DNA of 64,000 nt from Glandiceps talaboti (GCF_964340395.1 NC_135566.1:8886001-8950000), one strand, 5' to 3'. Shown: positions 1-14,453, counted from the first letter of the stretch. Numbers and translations are program-made. Notes: generated by a model not told the origin, from the sequence alone.

Positions 1-432
1 TTTATTATTGAACATCTCGCTGTCTGGATCGTTTATACTGAGTTTTCAAGAGATAAGTAGCTTTCAACTAAACATGCCTGTAAAATCCTAGGGTGTTGAC
101 GTGAATCAGTCCATCAGACGAGAGAGTAAGACCCGAGCAGCTTAATTAGGCTAATCCATTATTGATAATAACATGGCAAAGTATTGATCGCATGACCTTT
201 TTAGCGTGCGAAAATAACATCGCACATGTATGCCTAATTTCCGAAAACTAGACTCTTCGCACAGTGTCCCCCCCCCCGTTAGTTTTCCTGTCTAATTTCA
301 CAAAGTGCGCTTTCTCTTTGATGGTACCCCATATACTATGTCACTTCTCTTTGCATTCCCAGCTGTTATTCGTAATTAAGAAAGAAAAAATCGCTTTCAA
401 TTAAGATAGACATTACCAACACGTATTCTTAC
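1..432 (-). other. intron of the GPCR gene, start of window
   Basis: No coding exon is seen here. It lies downstream (minus strand) of the GT donor at 432-431, so it is read as the first intron of the GPCR gene, whose later exons fall outside the window. There is a C-tract near 270-277. Confidence 0.5.
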
Positions 433-825
433 CTTACGATAGAAGAGCAATTTTCCCAGAGCAACACAACGGTCCGCTGTCAACATGACATACGTAAATG
501 CTATCATCAATGTCACCGCTCTCCAGAGGTGCCGAGTGCCACACATCGCAGGAGTTTTTTTAGTGTTTGGAAAATATATCAGAATGTATACTATAATGAT
601 GGAAAAAGCCACCGTAAAGAGATGTACCACAGCAGCGGTGAGTAAAAAGATACGCGGTATCTTACTTCGCGATCTACCGTATTTGTAGAGCACAATAATA
701 CCAACAATATTTCCGAGGATTCCGGCTATGTGGACGACGGTTAAAAGGAACTGTTCTCCCCGACTCTGATTCTCCGTCGCCGCGGTGGAGTTCGACTCGT
801 TTAGAAGGGTTTTGTTCCAAGTCAT
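433..825 (-). CDS. GPCR, prostanoid-receptor-like, first coding exon (partial gene)
   Basis: Class A (rhodopsin-like) G-protein-coupled receptor exon covering the N-terminus to the end of TM3. The ATG at 825-823 opens a 131-codon exon that ends in phase 0 at a strong donor (AAG|GTAAGA). The N-terminus has four N-glycosylation sequons (NKT, NES, NST, NQS) and no signal peptide. TM1 holds the GN pair (GILGNIVGIIVLY), the extracellular Cys before TM3 is present (AMCGTRHLW), and TM3 ends in LTADRCVALGKLLFYRK. The DRC followed by a short loop and FYR is closest to the ERCLAL..PFFY type of prostanoid receptors. The usual Asp of TM2 (LAxxD) is replaced by His (AAVVHLF), which is unusual. An in-frame stretch upstream of this ATG starts only with GTG, so I chose the ATG. 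The ligand is not determinable. Confidence 0.72.
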
Positions 826-1145
826 CTTGTGTAGTTTAGAAAGCCAGAGTTCTTCATAAGGATACACCTTAATTCAGTCGTGTTCGATTTAACCCTCTGT
901 TGCCATCAATGGACCCGAAACCATCATTTTGATAAAGTTTTGTCTAGAGGGAATCTCACGTGTACACCGGCATGCAGACCCACTGTGTATACCGTGGTAA
1001 AGCTGTACGTTTTTATTTCCGAATCTCGAACATGCGTTTATCACGTCTGCGCAGACGGTGATTGGGTAACTGAACTGTTACTATGACATTAACATAGTGC
1101 AGGTGAGGTGAGTATAAACGACGCCAACATACATTTGTACGGTCT
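826..1145. other. 5' flank of the GPCR gene
   Basis: Upstream sequence of the GPCR exon on the minus strand. It may hold 5' UTR or promoter, but I see no clear TATA box or other motif. Confidence 0.4.
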
Positions 1146-1275
<130 letters not shown>

Positions 1276-1286
1276 ATAAATAAGAG

Positions 1287-1380
1287 GTGCCGAGTGCCAC
1301 AGATTAGTGTTTGGAAAATATATCAGAACGTATACTATAGTTATGGAAAAAGTCACCATAACGAGATGTAATATAAAGTA
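1287..1380 (-). pseudogene. fragment of a duplicated GPCR exon
   Basis: On the plus strand this stretch aligns with about 526-622, the TM2-TM3 region of the GPCR exon: shared blocks include GAGGTGCCGAGTGCCACA and TTTGGAAAATATATCAGAA. Its minus-strand reading gives [16 protein letters not shown] against FSIIIVYILIYFPNT in the parent exon. It lacks a short internal segment (the ATCGCAGGAGTTTTTTT part), has no start, ends abruptly at the (TA)n tract, and is a non-functional partial duplicate. Confidence 0.8.
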
Positions 1381-3145
1381 AAACACTATGATATAACCGA
1401 AATGTCTTAGATTCTCTGCAAAGACTTAAGAAAATCATGTGTTATTAAATCAAATCTTTGTAATAATTACATTGCCTTCCATGAAAACATAACTTTTAGT
1501 GTTAAGAGGACACAACATATTTACTGTCAGTTAAGACAGTAAAGATACAAGGCTATAAACAACCTTGAATCATAGCACTACTAACCGTTTCATGTTGGTG
1601 TTCTATGGCTCTGTTTGAACTTTGACACACTCACGCAGAATCAATCCAATCAGAAACTGCATATCGCAATTTCATGCTACATTTTGTCTAAACGAAATAA
1701 ACCAATTTAACTTACAGTAACAGACAGGCGGGTGCCAATGTTCTGATGTATACATCGTGTGGCACGTTAGCTTATTTTATTTACACAAAATGTCGCAAGA
1801 AACTGTTGTCAATCAATCTTACTACCTTATGTAGCTTCATGTTGTATCATGTGTAGATTGGTTTCTACGTGAGTGTATCAAACGGAGTCAGTGAACGCAG
1901 ACATGAAACGGGTTGTAATTGTAACCGTCATTACTATTTCTTCAACTCAAAATAACCAATATTATGAGACTATTTCATCAAACATAATACATATTTGGTC
2001 TTTTGAATATGTATATCGTCAAATTCAGCGGCTAGTCTTTGTTCAAACCCCAACATTCTAAACACATACATCAGATGTGCCTTGCTCTTTTTGTGGTTGA
2101 AACCTTTCCAATGAAGTAACGATAAGTTACGGATCGGAAATAGATTGCTAGGGTTTTAAGGGGTGAGGTGGGGGTGGGGTGGGGGGTGGCGGCGAGCATA
2201 ACAGTTAGAGGGAGCGACAACGTTTTCCGTACATTTAAATGAACTGTCTAATGAACGTGATTATTATCATCCCATTTGCTTGACCGATAAACCCTAATTG
2301 AGTCACTTTACGGTATATGATTGGTTGTATATCGCTCATGTTCAAATATGGTATCTCGATCACACATCATTTTTTCTTTATCGCTTAATATATATGCTAC
2401 GTAATACTATAAACGGATTCATTTTCCTTTCTCCTTTAATTGTACATGCTAAGTACTGCAAATTGATTCTCCTTTTCATTACCTTCGCCATTTATCACAA
2501 TCTTCGAGGCAGCCACACCATATTGTTGTGGAAATTATGAGTGTTTCCTGCAAGGAGTAATTGAAAGCTTTGCCAACGTAAGTGGAGCATATTCAACATG
2601 ATGTAATTCTTGTAAAGATATACGAGTAAACCTAGCCCCCTTGTGTAATAGCGCCTTGCTAGGTAATAATACTTCAGACTGTAATATCTCGTCTGTGAAG
2701 TAGGTTCTTACACGATGTCATATCATACTCAATTGATAAGTCACATGCAGTTTTTTCTGGTAAGTCGTTTCAATGACATAATTGGAGACAGAATTAATCT
2801 CCACATGTGTTGGCTATCATGGAATAATACATATTAACATATGGCTTTCCAGACCGACTTTCCTTTTCAGTTCGGTTAAGTTATACTATGTTCAGTCTAG
2901 ATAGTAGGATAAGGTATCTGTATATTATAATAACACCCCTTGGTTCCATTAGTGTAAATGTCTTATTCATTACTGATTTATAAGTTTTACTAAGATTACT
3001 GACTTATAACATAATAACATTTAAAATGGTTAATGTGTAATTGTATATTTTATGTCCGGCATTCATGATTTAATGACGGTTGATTGCATCTGATATTCTC
3101 TTTTTATATTTAAACCGTGTAACGAAAGACAGTTTTAAGCTCTGC

Positions 3146-3147
<2 letters not shown>
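1381..3147. other. intergenic, no gene recognised
   Basis: Short open frames only, with no recognisable protein family. It contains one strongly G-rich stretch, listed separately. Confidence 0.6.
2159..2192 (+). other. G-quadruplex candidate
   Basis: A run of G-tracts (GGGGTGAGGTGGGGGTGGGG followed by TGGGGGGTGG) gives at least four runs of three or more G with 1-4 base loops. This is an isolated feature in AT-rich DNA with no gene next to it. Confidence 0.5.

Positions 3148-3236
<89 letters not shown>
3148..3236 (+). repeat. (GA)n microsatellite
   Basis: About 44 uninterrupted GA units. The open frames over it (RERERE, SLSLSL) are translation artefacts. Confidence 0.97.
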
Positions 3237-3238
<2 letters not shown>

Positions 3239-5342
3239 CTAGTCCTGTGCATTCCTTCACGCTTCAATGCACTGGTTATGTACTATACGGGCGATGTATA
3301 CGGATACAAGAAACTGAAGACCGTTGTGGCATGGCCCTGAGGGAGCCAGTCAGTATTTTTCCAGCGTAGTCTGTAGTTTGCTAACGAAAATGACTTCCTT
3401 TGATTCAGTAATCGTGAAAGTGACTTTATTTTTAGAACAATTTATAAAGACTAGTGCACCCCATTCAATGTACACTGTACTAAAAATACAATTTTTGAAG
3501 GACCCTGTTTCATTGTCGAAACTAATTATCCGGAAATTTGATTGAACTGTAGAATATCTTCCTGAGAAGGTACTCTCTTTCATTATCGTTAGACACGTGT
3601 ACAACTGAGAGAGAAAGAGAGTTATTAATCCCCAAGTATGTGATGAAAGTGCATGAAATGATCGTTATTAGTTTCGTGTTACAATACTAATAAGACATCA
3701 TGATTCACGAGTCGGCCATGCTATTGCACGTACACAGTAACACGATCGACTCAAAAGTTACCGACAAGGCTTATACAATAAATATATCTGTACGACTAGA
3801 ATTTCATTCCAAGTCAATGCAATACAATGCATTTTTTCTAACCTTTTTGAGTGATTGCACAGGATAGATAGGCTCGGGGCTTCGTGTGTAGTATTTCTTG
3901 AGTGTACATGTCATTTAAGACAGTGTTGTTTAGTGTGAGACACACCTTGGTGGATGTGAAAGATACAGCGGATGAGTCTTTTTTTTCGAAAATGCGTCGA
4001 AAAATCGAAGTGAGACACTTGTTCACTAAAGTAGCTATATAGTCAGTAACTATCAACCATGCAATATTCAGAACACTTTGGTACTTACGCTTGTATTGTG
4101 CAATTCTCCAATTGGATTTGATCTCTTTTTACAGACTGAATGATGTGCTTGAACGGTGAATATTTGATGAATTTATGGGATTTCAAATGATTCAAATTGC
4201 CTTCACTGCCGACAGAATGTACCAAACAAGGAAGTCAAATCGTAGATTTTATCTAGATATGAATTTGCCTTTACTATAATGGAACGGGAAGAGTTTAGTT
4301 GATAACGTCCGAACCAGCCAACCCCCCAACCCCCGTATAATGCAATGCCCTAAGACACAAGAAATTAGCCTTATGGAGCATCATTTGAACATTCCTAGTA
4401 CGATTACTTTGGATTGACTTTGCTGATTACGTCCATTGAATGTGTACCCTGTGATTTCAATGCACACCACTGTAATATACGACATAGTATGCAATGTTTT
4501 TTGACAGATTGAAGGCTCAGTCAAGTTACAGAAATGACAGAAATAATGAGTGTTACCTTCCTAAGATCAGTTTACATATGAAATCTATGAACATTCTGTT
4601 CAGTATGGAGTGTATGATTGAATCTTTGCAAGTACCATACAATTTGTTTAACCCTCCATTCATCGTCATTATACGTGTGGAAAAATGTTATCGGTGTGGG
4701 CTATTGCTTTGTAACAAATACGTTTAAAAAAACGTACTTGAGGAAATGTTAGAAGATCAGAAGGGATGCATGTTTCTCGAAAGTTTTATTTATTGTCGAC
4801 CTCTACATAGATTGATCTTAGAAAGCTTGATTTTCATTTCACAGCTTTCTAAGCTAAACCTACAAAGCTGAACTTTCCATTAAACTATCTCTATAAAAGT
4901 AAACTTAGAAGAACCCATATTCAAGTCTTCCAAAATTGCTTGTTCACTCTCAACATGATGCTTTACAAACTTAAGTAAATCCAATCCAACCAAAATGATT
5001 TGATTCAATTCAAAGTTTATCAAGAACAAAATTACAAAACATAATGAAGGTAATAAAGGAAAATACACACTATGTGCTTTGCGCAGGGATAATTTCTAAA
5101 GACTTGTATACACTGTCTTCTTCTTTGCCATACTACTGAACGTCCCTCCTGGAACAAGCTTAAGACAAGTAGGATGTGGTGTTTTCACAATTTGTATATG
5201 TCCTTGATGTTTCTCTTCTGTGTTCTGTTTAATGTTGATATTGCTTGTTTGCATTGTTCTGGGTCTGTTATGGATATCCTGTGCTGTTGTAAACAGTTGC
5301 AGTCTGTGATGGTTCGTGAAACAAATGAATGTTTATGACAGC
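3237..5342. other. intergenic, no gene recognised
   Basis: Several short frames under 90 codons on both strands, none with a recognisable domain or splice context. The part nearest 5343 may be the 3' end of the LINE relic. Confidence 0.55.
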
Positions 5343-5762
5343 TTATGCATGTCTGGTGTTAGATGAAGCTTTCAAAGTCGAGTTTATATTTGAGTTGGGT
5401 GACAGCATAGAAGTATAAGTGACGGGTAGTTTTGTACTGACATTGCCAAATGTCCTACTATAATGGCTTTTTATAAGATTCTCAGTCGAGATGATCTCAC
5501 CCTCTTTGACAGGTTGTCCCATTCCAATTAATTCATGAGTAATGTTGTTGCAGACCATTCTTGCTGCCCTTTGTATTTCCTCACCTTTTATACAACTCTA
5601 TAGTGTGGGTCCGACACTGCAGAGCAGTTCTCAAGAGTGGGCCTAAGTAAGATGTATGCCGTACATGAGCCTATAGTTTTCTGTGGAACAAAGGTTCTAC
5701 ATGCAGATGTTGGTATCCTGTCCACATGTGTGTTCCACTTGATATTTTATTGTGTAATTAAA
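5343..5762 (-). mobile_element. non-LTR retrotransposon (LINE) relic, RT C-terminal part
   Basis: Minus-strand reading gives the typical end of a LINE polymerase. NIKWNTHVDRI and TSACRT correspond to the usual KWN.HVD.I...A..TLGFLRR block, then AYILLRPTLENCSAVSDPHY corresponds to AYK.LVRP.LEYCS.VWDP, then in another frame EEIQRAARMV corresponds to the IQRRAAR motif. The change of frame near 5595, a stop there, and loss of key residues show that it is dead. The motifs fit the CR1/Jockey-like group; a more exact clade cannot be given. No intact upstream RT or endonuclease is seen. Confidence 0.72.
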
Positions 5763-6534
5763 ACATAATCACTAACTCTAACACAAATTACCCATAACAA
5801 CATACAAAATACAATCTCAGAGCTGCAAACGAAATTTCATCATGAATGATATACTCCCTGTTATCCATACCAAGTCACCATAAAGCATAAAGTACATTTT
5901 TTTTCACTTCTTATAAACATATAAACATTACATGTTTTGATAACCTATGTTGTACGGCAGCTCATTCCACAATTTACCTATTGAATACAGGAAAGCAGAT
6001 TGCTATAAAATGCTTACAATTGTCCGTTAAAAAGTATAAATAATGTTACCATCTGCTCTGGCGTCGTATAAAAATCATGGCTAGACGTAGATATTTGCAA
6101 GATAAAGACAGGCAATAAAAAGCTAACAATCGACATAATTTTACACAAGTTAGTAATCAATGCGAATTAATGATAGAATCATATAAAAATGTATTGAAAA
6201 GGAGTAATTTAAAAATACCGGTGAAATTGTAATATGCATTGGTATGGTTGAGTATATTCGAATGATATCAAGAATATTTTCATGATTAAAATTGCATTAC
6301 AAATGTCAGTGTGTTATTATTGCTTGTGGACAGACTGGAGTCATTATGTCTGTTTTGCTGGTAAACACTTTGGAGTGAATATCTATATCTGATGACGATA
6401 AGACTCATAATAATTACAATACCCACCGTTCTTTTCATATATACAAGCCTAGACTACACGCATGACTACAAACATAGTTACATGCATACATAAATAAATG
6501 GCTACATACATACATGGCCGGCTACATGGCTACC
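5763..6534. other. intergenic, no gene recognised
   Basis: AT-rich sequence with no open frame of note. It may include the upstream edge of the LINE relic, but I see no more RT motifs. Confidence 0.5.
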
Positions 6535-6573
6535 TACATCCATCCATCCATCCATCCATCCATCCATCCATCC
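6535..6573. repeat. (CATC)n microsatellite
   Basis: About ten CATC units, flanked by CATA-type units on both sides (6487-6590). Confidence 0.9.
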
Positions 6574-9500
6574 ATACATACATACATGCACATTATATAG
6601 GAACACGATCGTTAAACAGATTGTGAATTTAATTGCAGATACAAGGAAGTATCAGGTCAATGTACTCATTATTCGAAGAAATTGATGGGCAAGTGAGTAT
6701 GCAATGACGTATGCACATAATGTAGTGTATAACTCTAAAATATGTAATATCAACAATACAGCTCTGCACTCGGGCATGTGCTTTGCTCAACATTACCATT
6801 GAAGTACTAGTGTGACAAAACATACACTGACTGGATATATGAGATATACAATCCTAGACATATCGAATGTTATTTATCTATTTGCTAAATTTATTTATTG
6901 ACTAATGATGACAGCAGGTGTACAGACTCAACATGAAACAAGACATGATGAGGTGCAACCATCCTTGTTTATGTTAAAATGGAATATATATATTTCTATA
7001 TTTATCATTGTATACAGCCCATATAATTGTAGAATAAGTATTTCACAACCAGATGTATGGTCGGCACAACAAATAATGGACTGATGTCTCAAGTAAAAAA
7101 ATGACTACATAAAACCGGCTTGTATGAATCATCTTGTACATTGTATTCGATGCGCTATTAAAAAAACCAATGTTCTAAACACATGTATATAGATGGTCGT
7201 AAGACATGAAATTAGACTGTCGTTCATTATCAACTATAACATGTAATGACATATACCCTACACGAATAAAATCAAACTCGCTATCGCCACCTACAGGGTG
7301 ATCACCAGTTACCCAAATCATTCGTATATATACATGGTTGGGCGAGTTGGTACAAATGTAGACGAGTCACTAGGAAATGGAATACGGCACATGTGGTCGT
7401 CAGAGTGATTCATGCATACATTTCTGCTGAATGTATCAGGAAATGAAACACATAGTTGTGTTCCTCATTTCATTAAACCCGTCATCTCACGTAGATGTCT
7501 GACGTCGGTATTTGGTTACCTAGACAACTTTATAGTCATTATTATCACTTTTTCTAAATTTGATTAATGCTGTTGTGTAACAATAATATCTTAATTATCA
7601 CAATATTTAATCAAAAACACTTCTTCTTATTGATTACAAATTTGTTTCGTCTTGATTCACATATCCAGCATGGCAAATTAAGTAATCGAGTTAGTGATAA
7701 CAGAAGTTGTTACCATGGTTACAAATCAAGATTGAATGATAGCCTCTACCAATATATGTTTACAATGCATGCTAGATAAAGATCTTTTTTATTTTAAAAG
7801 TAAATATCTGCTAGCAGTGATATAAAATTCGATTTTCTATTATGTCGACAATAACTGCAATGCTGTCCAAATGAATTCCAAAGGTAATATAATTAAGTAC
7901 TTTGGCTGATACATGAAAAGGTGAATGTCCTCGGTTTTATTGTATAAGGGGTCGGTTAAACTTAAAGAGCCTATTTATCGTATAACTCGACGTCATCCTC
8001 GTATTGATCATTATGGAAATTCGTTCGAATGTATCTCCTAAAGGAGAGACTCGTGTCTCGGTTTGAAGGACCGTAAAATCCAACCAAAAGAAGGAGTGAG
8101 AATGCATTTATATTATTTTCATTGAATTTCAGTGTATAATTGCTCTATAAAACCCAAACTCTACAGCTGCGGTATCTGTTGCTAGCATTATTCATTTTGT
8201 AATAAATGGAAAAAGTGTTTGTTTAGCAAACGGAATGTTGAACAAAACGATTTGTTACTCGAAAAAAACACAACAACGAGCAGGTGTCTAATCCGTTTTT
8301 GTACTCAATCACTGCACACTATATACTTGGATGCAAACAAATTGAAAGATACGAGAAGCAATTACGCCATTTTTCAATTCTTGTAAAGGAACAGCTGGGT
8401 GGAGAGATAGAAAAAAAACGCTAATCAAGGTATATAATAGATATTCGTTCACAATTATCACTTGCTGATATTGACCTCAGCGACACTGATCTCTAGAATG
8501 CTAGTGCATGTCACCAGATTTACAAAAGTGTGGCGCTACATGGCTAAATTACATTTGCAACAATACAGTGTGAAACATATGTACGAAGGATTACTTAATT
8601 TGTGAGCTCTCGCATTTGCTCTGCAGTAGATACTGGGAATATTATTGCATACATAATTATATGCAAATAAGCGCGTGGTCATTCTGCTTCCTTGTACACG
8701 AAATCACGCGAACAGCTTTTCTTTTTGCGAAATTGCTTGATAAGCCTATGTAATTATAACAGAACTACATGACTCGCGAGTATCAATGTGAGTACCCAGT
8801 GTATTTGTACTGGAGCTTCCGGTGTTATATGCTTCGAATTCACTTTCACAAGCGTAGACAGCAAAGAACACCAAAGGCACTCGTCCAAATACACTGAGTG
8901 AGCAACACTTGCATTCACACGTCATGAGGGTTATGTCATCCGTGATTTAAGGTCACATACACGGTATCTGACATTGATCACAAGGAATTATAGGAATCAT
9001 AGGGAATATTGATATTAAAAGCACAGTAAATAATTATTATAAGATCAAACTCCTGGAATAAAACTCAAACCAATCTCGGTGAAAATCAAGAAGAAAAATC
9101 AGGGATCATGTACAAAATTTTGAAATAGAGTTCGAAATAATGCTTAAATGTAAAGGAAAATAAAGGAATGTCAATTTCCTTGGGAACAAAACAATGAACT
9201 TCTAAGTTTCTTTTTGAGGTTTCATAAGGACCGAGAACAAGATTTCACGTGGCAACAAACTTTGATTTCCATGCAAAATTAGTCCCGAGGCACATTTATT
9301 TGAGATTCATCAAGCTCAGTGCCGATCCAATATGTTTCCGATTGATGACCTTAAAACAGAGTTTTAGAAAATCAACTTCCTTTTAACCTTGAACTCTATG
9401 TCATCTCTCCTAATATTTTTCTTTCTCTACAAGTCGATGGGCGAGTAGTAAGAAGACTCATAGGTAATGAGTATTTTCCACCGGATGGAGTAAAATATTG

Positions 9501-10188
9501 GGGAATATATTATAACTATACATCAGACATGACTGATGAAAAATCAGCAAATTTTAAAATGAAGACGATTTTGACTCATAGTTCGAGCACCGCAGAACCA
9601 ATGGCGTAGTCGCGAGTTGTCGTGAAGTAGACCGACCAAGGTACAGAAACCCATATTTTTATACGTACGTATTCAATCCGGCTTGTTTGTAGTATATCAT
9701 GTCAATTTATGGTTTTATAAAAGTTGTTGCACCATAAATTGTTTTGTCGTTAAGATACATTTGTTGAACTTTTTAAAAATGCAGACATTTTGATATTCAT
9801 CAAAGTACACTGTTAGTGTCAGAAATTGTCATCATTTGAAATGACTTTTATTATCATGACAGAAAGCAAGTCCAGACAACATGTCTAAATACCATTAGAT
9901 GTGATACATTCAGATGAGGATGTAAAAATTGAATACATACCAGCATATTTTCATATCATTGCATACCTTTAAAAGTAAATAGGAGTATTCAAGCGTGCTA
10001 GTCTCGTTTGAAAGAAAATTGAAGGATATAAAGCAGTACTAATTTCAATATTAAGTTGATCTGATGTTGGCATACCACTAATTGAATTCAAGAGCATATA
10101 CATGTACTTAATGTAAATTTGACATGAGCATTAGAATAATGGTACTGTAAAGGCAAGGTTACTGTTGAAGTTAAAATATACACTGTAG
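6574..10188. other. intergenic, no gene recognised
   Basis: I see no coding exon, RNA gene or clear repeat in these 3.6 kb. Short frames (for example 7567-7779) have no family resemblance. Confidence 0.5.
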
Positions 10189-10189
10189 A

Positions 10190-10503
10190 CCAAAAAAAAG
10201 AGAGAATTGTTTCTGGTCATCCCGTGCATCACTTAAATACCCTCGAGTCGGGTTTTTGTGTGTGTGTTTTTCCAGCCCATGCAGTCTGCAAATCCTTGGG
10301 AAAACACAAAAATGCCCCCCCCCGGACAACTGCAGAGCTAATCATGAACAGGCAAATGACATCTGTCCACATACACTTGTGCTCTAAAGTACTAAACAAA
10401 GAGAGCAGTAACTGCCATAAATAGTAGATTGAGTGATAGGCTTGTTGAAAATAAACCATTTTAGACAAAATATTCTGACCAGAAACAATTCTTTTTTGTG
10501 GCC
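10190..10503. mobile_element. foldback/TIR element (MITE-like)
   Basis: Ends are inverted: GAGAATTGTTTCTGGTCA at 10202-10219 has its reverse complement TGACCAGAAACAATTC at 10476-10491, and the A-run before the first arm mirrors the T-run and GGCC after the second. The element is about 310 bp with no coding capacity. A target duplication is not clear. Confidence 0.6.
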
Positions 10504-12854
10504 TTAAACACTTTTGATAAACTTTATCAAACTGTTAACACATTTTTGTCAAATTGGCAATGAAATACACACGTATGATCTATCATTCCTAAAATATTTA
10601 TCTTAGGCCAGTAGAGGAAAATACGAATGACATACGGGGCCTTGTTGCCACGAGTCGAAGCCGAGTTGTGACAAAACCCTCAAGATACTTGTATTTTCTA
10701 GCTTACCATCATCATCATCGTCACGTGATTACGTTACGTTTTCTCAATTTTCACATCATGTTACATATTAACCCTCTTTAGATTTCTGAGTATACATTAA
10801 ATGGAATCTGAAATTATTGTAAGTTGACGTAATTGAAGTATGCCCAGATGTATATGTTTATGAAGTTATTATACTGTTCTGAAAAGCAAAACCAATCTAC
10901 ATAAAATCGGCTTTTATTGGTTAATGCTGCTTCAACAGAAACTATTGGATTGTCAATGGATATGTCCATATGCCGCATATTCTCAAATATAAATATGAAA
11001 ATTGGTCATAAATTGGACAAGTAAATTTATAAGTTGGTGCCACAAGGCCTGTTATATTAACTGAAAAAAATGGATGAATGATAGCTGAAAGATTTCCCTT
11101 TGCAATTGCTGGTAGTTTAGGCTAGTGACAATTTAGCAGAAAGGGCTTATGTTATTATGTTCTAATGTTTACAAACAGAAGCAACTCACTACTTTAACTG
11201 GCATCGCTAGAACTAAAATTACTTTATCTGCCATAAAAGCACCTTTGCTGCCAGAACCTGTACAACCACCCCATCACTACCAACACCAACACCAACACCA
11301 ATACCAACACAAGAACTACCAATAGAGATTGAAACTAAAGTGCATTCGATTGAAGACTAGCTTATATTACCGAAGATTAGAAAGTTAACTTAATTGGTTA
11401 GTATGAACTCAGAAATATAATTCTTCTGCTTCAATTCTGTGAGTTAGAATTACATCAATTCAAACAAATGTCATGATATTGCGACAAGGGAATCGTGTGT
11501 GAGTCAGTGACTGTGTTTCCTGACCGTGTTGAGAGATCACGTTTTCCACACTTTAAATGTCAGTATGGAGTCAGATGGGTATTATGTTAAAACTGTCGTC
11601 TTATCTCTTGTCCGTTTGGGAGTGTAATAACAGAGTTGTGTGTGTAGACAAGGTGACGAGTAGAGAGTGCGTTAGGGCATTTAGACGAAAGCCAAAGAAC
11701 ACGACCACTGCTGCTATACCTGCTATATTTCACCTGACCTGGTTATTGTTGTATGTTCATTATATCATTTGCCGTCGCTAACAAGCTGTATTATTAAGTA
11801 TGACACATGAGTGCAATCCCTAGGGTTTAGGTCTTAGCCGCTTACTGCTTTGCTATTACATTCAATATTCCATAGGCTGGTCTAGAAGTGTGGCATTTAC
11901 ATATCAACTTCAAATACGCTACCAACTTGAACTGGCACTTCTCATTTGATATACATTTGGCAGCCCCATGGGGATAGTTTGAAAGTATAATGTCGTCAAG
12001 ATATGTAGAAAGAGTATGTACAGGGATGATTATATAACATTGGGTTACCGCTGTAATCTGAATTTGTTGAGGGTTTGATTTTTTACAAATGTATTTCCTC
12101 CGTTTTGTTTGTACTGTACATGAACTTGTTGCATCGTCATTACACAGCTGTAGTTACTCAGTGTGTCAACAGACACATCCGCGGAGTGAAAAGCAAATCT
12201 AAACTAGTATATTGCAGTATTCTTTACATGGTCTAGAAAGAAGCGATTGATTGTCATCAGTTTTATTCTTGTCTATAAAACAAGATAATAAGTTTGGTGT
12301 TATTCGGTCAGGGACTCTCGTCATGGTTTATCATCATGTAATTTAGAAATATAGGCAATGTCTGCCGAGCAATATATTACACTTTATGTTGTTTGAAGGA
12401 CATAATACTCAGACACTTATTCACCGACGTATTATTAAAATGTTTTCCATTTGATAAAGTAATTTCAGGTAAAGCTTGCAATGGTGTTAGCTACCAGGAA
12501 AAATGACACTATATATATCATGATCAATACATTAAATTAGAGAGACTTGGTCTGTAAAAGGACTTTTTTTAAATTTTTAATTGCAAGTTACCTGTTTTTC
12601 ACGAAGAATATTTTCGCATCAACATGGAGGGGAGGGGGGCTGAAGAGAAAATATTTTGGCCATTTTTGTTCTTCCCCTTCGCACTCTCAAAACGTTATTC
12701 CCCCCAGTGAACCCAAGAATTTTTGTAGGCCCATGCCGCCAAACGCTACCCAGAGATTTCAACATTACGTCAGTCACCTCCCCCGCCCGCTACAGATGTA
12801 CAAATCAACTGACGAGTGTATGGTACACATTTATACACTATAGTAAAGTAACAC
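10504..12854. other. intergenic, no gene recognised
   Basis: Single-copy DNA left of the duplicated block. It has an imperfect CAACAC/CCAACA repeat near 11278-11305 and no recognisable exon. Confidence 0.5.
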
Positions 12855-12860
12855 TGGCAA

Positions 12861-14453
12861 TCGACTTCAGAAAGATGGGGCCTTTGTTGGAGATATCTGA
12901 AATCTCACATTTAGCTCTAACCTATACTTGGATACTTTCCCTTCAATCTTGATTTGGTGTGATAGGCAGCACCACCATGGTGGCTGCTAGCTGGTGGGGA
13001 GGGTGTGGGAATGAAATCACTAGATTAGACAGCCAGTGACAAGTCTATTGGTTAATATTGGAAGCAATAATGAGTTGCTTAAACATTTCCTGAAATATGA
13101 GTTAAAACAGACGATCTGAGCCTTGGCTATGGGCTTATGTATGTGGCAAGGCTTCACCCTCGCTCAACTCACTATATAGATAACACGCGTACGTTTTAAG
13201 CAAATATTTTGTCCGCTGACAGCTACAATAAAAAAGTCTTCAGTTACAAATTGGGCTACTAAATATGTCAGGCAAGCCCTTTTCGTCAACATTGCCCAGT
13301 CTTTCTGAACTCAACATCCATGCATAAATTCACAATGCAATGGTTAATTGCACGTTGATTAGCCTAAGGATGCCACTGGCATCGACAGTAATTTATTCCC
13401 ATGGGTACTATGTATCAAGTGCGTGTATACATGAACGTAATTTGCATTCTTTATAGTGTAAAATAAAACTGAAATAGGTTTTTTGAAAATTTGATTAAAC
13501 TTGTCGATCTTCTTATCCTGATACACTAGTACCCAAGGGATCAGTTTGTGATTTATTCCTTGTCATATATAACTATGAATTATTTCAGTTGCACAAGACT
13601 CCGAAGTTTCAGCTCATCAATTTCATCGTATATAATTAAAAACTTTAGACAGGACAGAGAAATAAGACGTCTATTGCAAGAAAAAAATGGATATATGTAT
13701 AAGCATGTTTATTTGATTTTTTAATTTAATTTAATTTAATTTAATTTAATTTAATTTAATTTAATTTGATTTAATTTAATTTAATTTAATTTGATTTGAT
13801 TTGATTTAATTTAAATTGTTTCCTTGTATGTGGTATACATATTACTCTGGTTACCGTAGATTCGACATAAGGCTACAAATATTATGTTGATGTTGATATC
13901 TGACGTTCATACACCCACGGTAGCTATAGGGCCATGTCTCTCTCTGGTAGTGTTTAAGAGACGGGACATTCAAACTCCATAGTGGTTCAGACCATTGCAA
14001 TTTAGCATTTTATTTCAGGAGATGATCTTATAGTGCACACCTGTATTTTGGGATTTTGAGCGTTTTAACTTTAGATAGTGTGTGTGTTTGTGGGGGGGGG
14101 GTAGAAAATCGTCTATGTTTACACTAAGTTATTACAGGGTTTATATGGACATCACCTAAGCGCAACTCTGTAATACCATTATCATATACATCGAAATTAA
14201 ATTGCATTAAAGGTGTCGGTCTTCGCTAGTCGAAACTAAGTCTGTCAATGGCGTACATATATACACAGCTATAAGTCTCGATAGCGCATTTGGCACTCTG
14301 CAACCTGTAGTCACTTTAGTAAAGTTAGCAGAATTGCTTAAGGGTCTAGCAGCTAGACTAAATGATGAAGTTGAAAACAAACGTTAAACTTTTTACACAA
14401 ATTTAACGACATCCTGTTCTTCGTGTCGTTGGATGACGTCGTCACATTTGTAT
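12861..14453. other. intergenic DNA at the left of unit 1
   Basis: Non-coding but conserved in unit 3 (41338-42986) as part of the duplicated block. It holds a (TTTAA)n tract at 13719-13816 and a G-tract near 14092-14101. No gene is seen. Confidence 0.6.
13719..13816. repeat. (TTTAA)n tract with TTTGA variants
   Basis: A pentanucleotide array, recurring at 42208-42345 in unit 3 with a longer and differently interrupted array. Confidence 0.9.
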